Shown in pieces: positions 18,547 to 19,600 of a DNA stretch of 19,600 nt. Location of the stretch: positions 376,780 through 396,379 of the forward strand of contig NW_004457618.1 of NCBI RefSeq assembly GCF_000313135.1. Reading direction: 5' to 3'. A program made the position numbers and the translations under genes. The stretch is from Acanthamoeba castellanii str. Neff. Lineage: Eukaryota > Discosea > Longamoebia > Acanthamoebidae. Numbering within the stretch: the stretch's first letter is position 1; each line of letters begins with the position of its first letter. The notes under the pieces were generated by a model. The model did not search any database. It saw only the letters and a list, made by a program, of their open reading frames with translations, and was not told the DNA's origin.

Positions 18547-19600
18547 TCAATGCTCTTTCTTGATGTTGCCATCTATCGTTGGCGAAGATGGCAACGTTGA
18601 GGATTTCAAGAGTCTGTGGGAAGATGAAGATGAAGAGGATGAAGAAGGAGAAGAGTTGGTGGTGGTGCCCAATACGACGAAGAGGGAGAAGGCGATGAAG
18701 ATGAGCAGGGACGAGATGACCCGGGGTCCGCCGAGGCCCACGAAGTTGAACAACACGCCGGCGAGCAGGGGCGCCACGATGTCGCCGATGCTGTTGACGC
18801 TGCCGGCCACGCCCATGGCCAGCCCGATCTCCCGCTGGTCGAAGGCGTGCGAAAACGAGGCGAGCGCCGACGTGGACAGGACGAGGTGGCTCAGCGAGGC
18901 GACAGGCTGGAGCGCGACGAAGAGGGCGAGCGACGTGGTGAAGGCCGTGACGCCGTTGTAGAGGCCGAGCAGCAGGCCGGCGGCGACGAGGAGGGCGTGA
19001 TGCGGGAAAGTGCGGGTGAGCGGCGCGTGGACGAGACCCGTGACCACGCCCGTCACACCCACCACCGACGTCATGTAGGACGAACCCTGCGTGTTGAGAA
19101 TGAGTGCGCGCACAGTGTCAACTGTTGTGTGTGTGTTGCGTGTGTGTGTTGCGTGTGTGTGTGTGTGTGTGTGTTGTGTGTGTACCTCAGGACCTAGGCC
19201 GAATCGCTCGAGCATAAAGAGTCCGAAGTTGGCTCGGCCCATGGCCATGGCCAGGTGGATCATGAACTTGATCAGCAGCAGACGGCCCACCTTGGGTCTG
19301 GCGAACACTTCCCAGACGAGCTTCAGCTGGCGCACCACGCCGGTGGTGGCCTTGGTGTCCTCCTTCACGATCGTGTCTTCTTGACCGCCTTCATCGTCGC
19401 TTGTGCGGTCGTTGTTGCTCTCCTTGACGCGCTCGCTCTTGTCGTCGTGTGTTGGTAGTGATGGAGGAGTCGGCGCTGGCGGGTGGTGCTGGGGTCGCTG
19501 CTCGTCGACGAAGAAGAAGACGATGACAAAGTCGGCGAGGTAGAGCAAAGCGGCCACCAGCGCAGGCGCCATCTGGCCCACACGCGCCGAGAGGAGGCCG
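18547..19600 (-). CDS. Major facilitator superfamily transporter, C-terminal half (5' end beyond window)
   Basis: Two visible minus-strand exons, 19186 to beyond 19600 and 18547-19086, join in phase 0 to about 317 residues. The upstream edge opens in frame (GLLSARVGQMAPALVAALLY), so the gene continues outside the window. Seven hydrophobic segments are seen, consistent with helices 6-12 of a 12-span MFS carrier. The long acidic/Ser/Asp-rich loop (roughly visible residues 30-75) fits the central cytoplasmic loop between the two halves. The segment AMGVAGSVNSIGDIVAPLLAGVLF resembles the helix 10-11 pattern of TetA/SLC22A18-type proton-drug antiporters, a guess at subfamily. The C-terminus has a Ser run (13 of 15 residues) and ends KKEH. 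The substrate is unknown; it should sit in a membrane and run on a proton gradient. Confidence 0.85.
   Translation of the reverse strand, partial: GLLSARVGQMAPALVAALLYLADFVIVFFFVDEQRPQHHPPAPTPPSLPTHDDKSERVKESNNDRTSDDEGGQEDTIVKEDTKATTGVVRQLKLVWEVFARPKVGRLLLIKFMIHLAMAMGRANFGLFMLERFGLGPEVHTQHTHTHTHATHTRNTHTTVDTVRALILNTQGSSYMTSVVGVTGVVTGLVHAPLTRTFPHHALLVAAGLLLGLYNGVTAFTTSLALFVALQPVASLSHLVLSTSALASFSHAFDQREIGLAMGVAGSVNSIGDIVAPLLAGVLFNFVGLGGPRVISSLLIFIAFSLFVVLGTTTNSSPSSSSSSSSSHRLLKSSTLPSSPTIDGNIKKEH
19125..19183. repeat. (GT)n dinucleotide repeat
   Basis: GT-rich tract with GC interruptions in the MFS intron 19087-19185. On the sense strand it is a CA repeat that begins at the donor (GTACACACAC). 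Confidence 0.85.

Noticed and set aside
1..19600. tRNA, rRNA, transposon or giant-virus genes
   Set aside because: None recognised by eye; no terminal repeats, transposase motifs or viral core genes. A tRNAscan-SE and Dfam run would settle weak cases.

Overview
This window reads as nuclear DNA of a free-living amoebozoan, most probably Acanthamoeba or a close relative. That assignment is inference: coding DNA is GC-rich, intergenic DNA and several introns are AT-rich, and nearly every gene is cut by many short introns (about 60-210 bp, mostly GT-AG, often with GTACG-type donors). Introns are also full of CA/CG-type microsatellites, and a membrane histidine kinase sits beside typical eukaryotic genes. 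All gene models below were spliced by hand from reading frame, splice signals and family motifs; no transcript or database was consulted.

Layout: (1) 1-1713, minus: membrane sensor histidine kinase, 3' end outside the window. (2) 2122-2589, minus: single-exon 155-aa protein of unknown function. (3) 2869-6536, minus: 13-exon, 650-aa protein with a formin-type GBD-like segment, long coiled coil and a C-terminal WH2-connector-acidic (WCA) tail, i.e. a candidate Arp2/3 activator. (4) 6812-10149, plus: COG8, 13 exons. (5) 10283-11202, plus: four-EF-hand protein. (6) 11313-13194, minus: DCP1, mRNA decapping cofactor. (7) 13399-14725, plus: UIM plus macrodomain protein. (8) 14815-17029, plus: CDK10/11-type kinase with a one-base phase conflict at one intron. 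(9) 17100-17956, minus: short-chain dehydrogenase/reductase. (10) 18179-18392, plus: inverted, frameshifted duplicate of the 3' end of gene 9. (11) 18547 to beyond 19600, minus: C-terminal half of an MFS transporter.

The genes are individually transcribed housekeeping and signalling genes, not an operon or a defence island. Tight packing creates two divergent promoters (6537-6811 and 13195-13398) and two convergent ends (11203-11312 and 17030-17099). One convergent end carries a 20-bp perfect palindrome. I found no tRNA, rRNA, CRISPR array, insertion sequence or viral gene. The most interesting items are the GBD/coiled-coil/WCA protein, the UIM-macrodomain protein, the two GC-AG introns sharing one donor sequence, the CDK phase conflict, the inverted SDR fragment, and microsatellites that start at intron donors.
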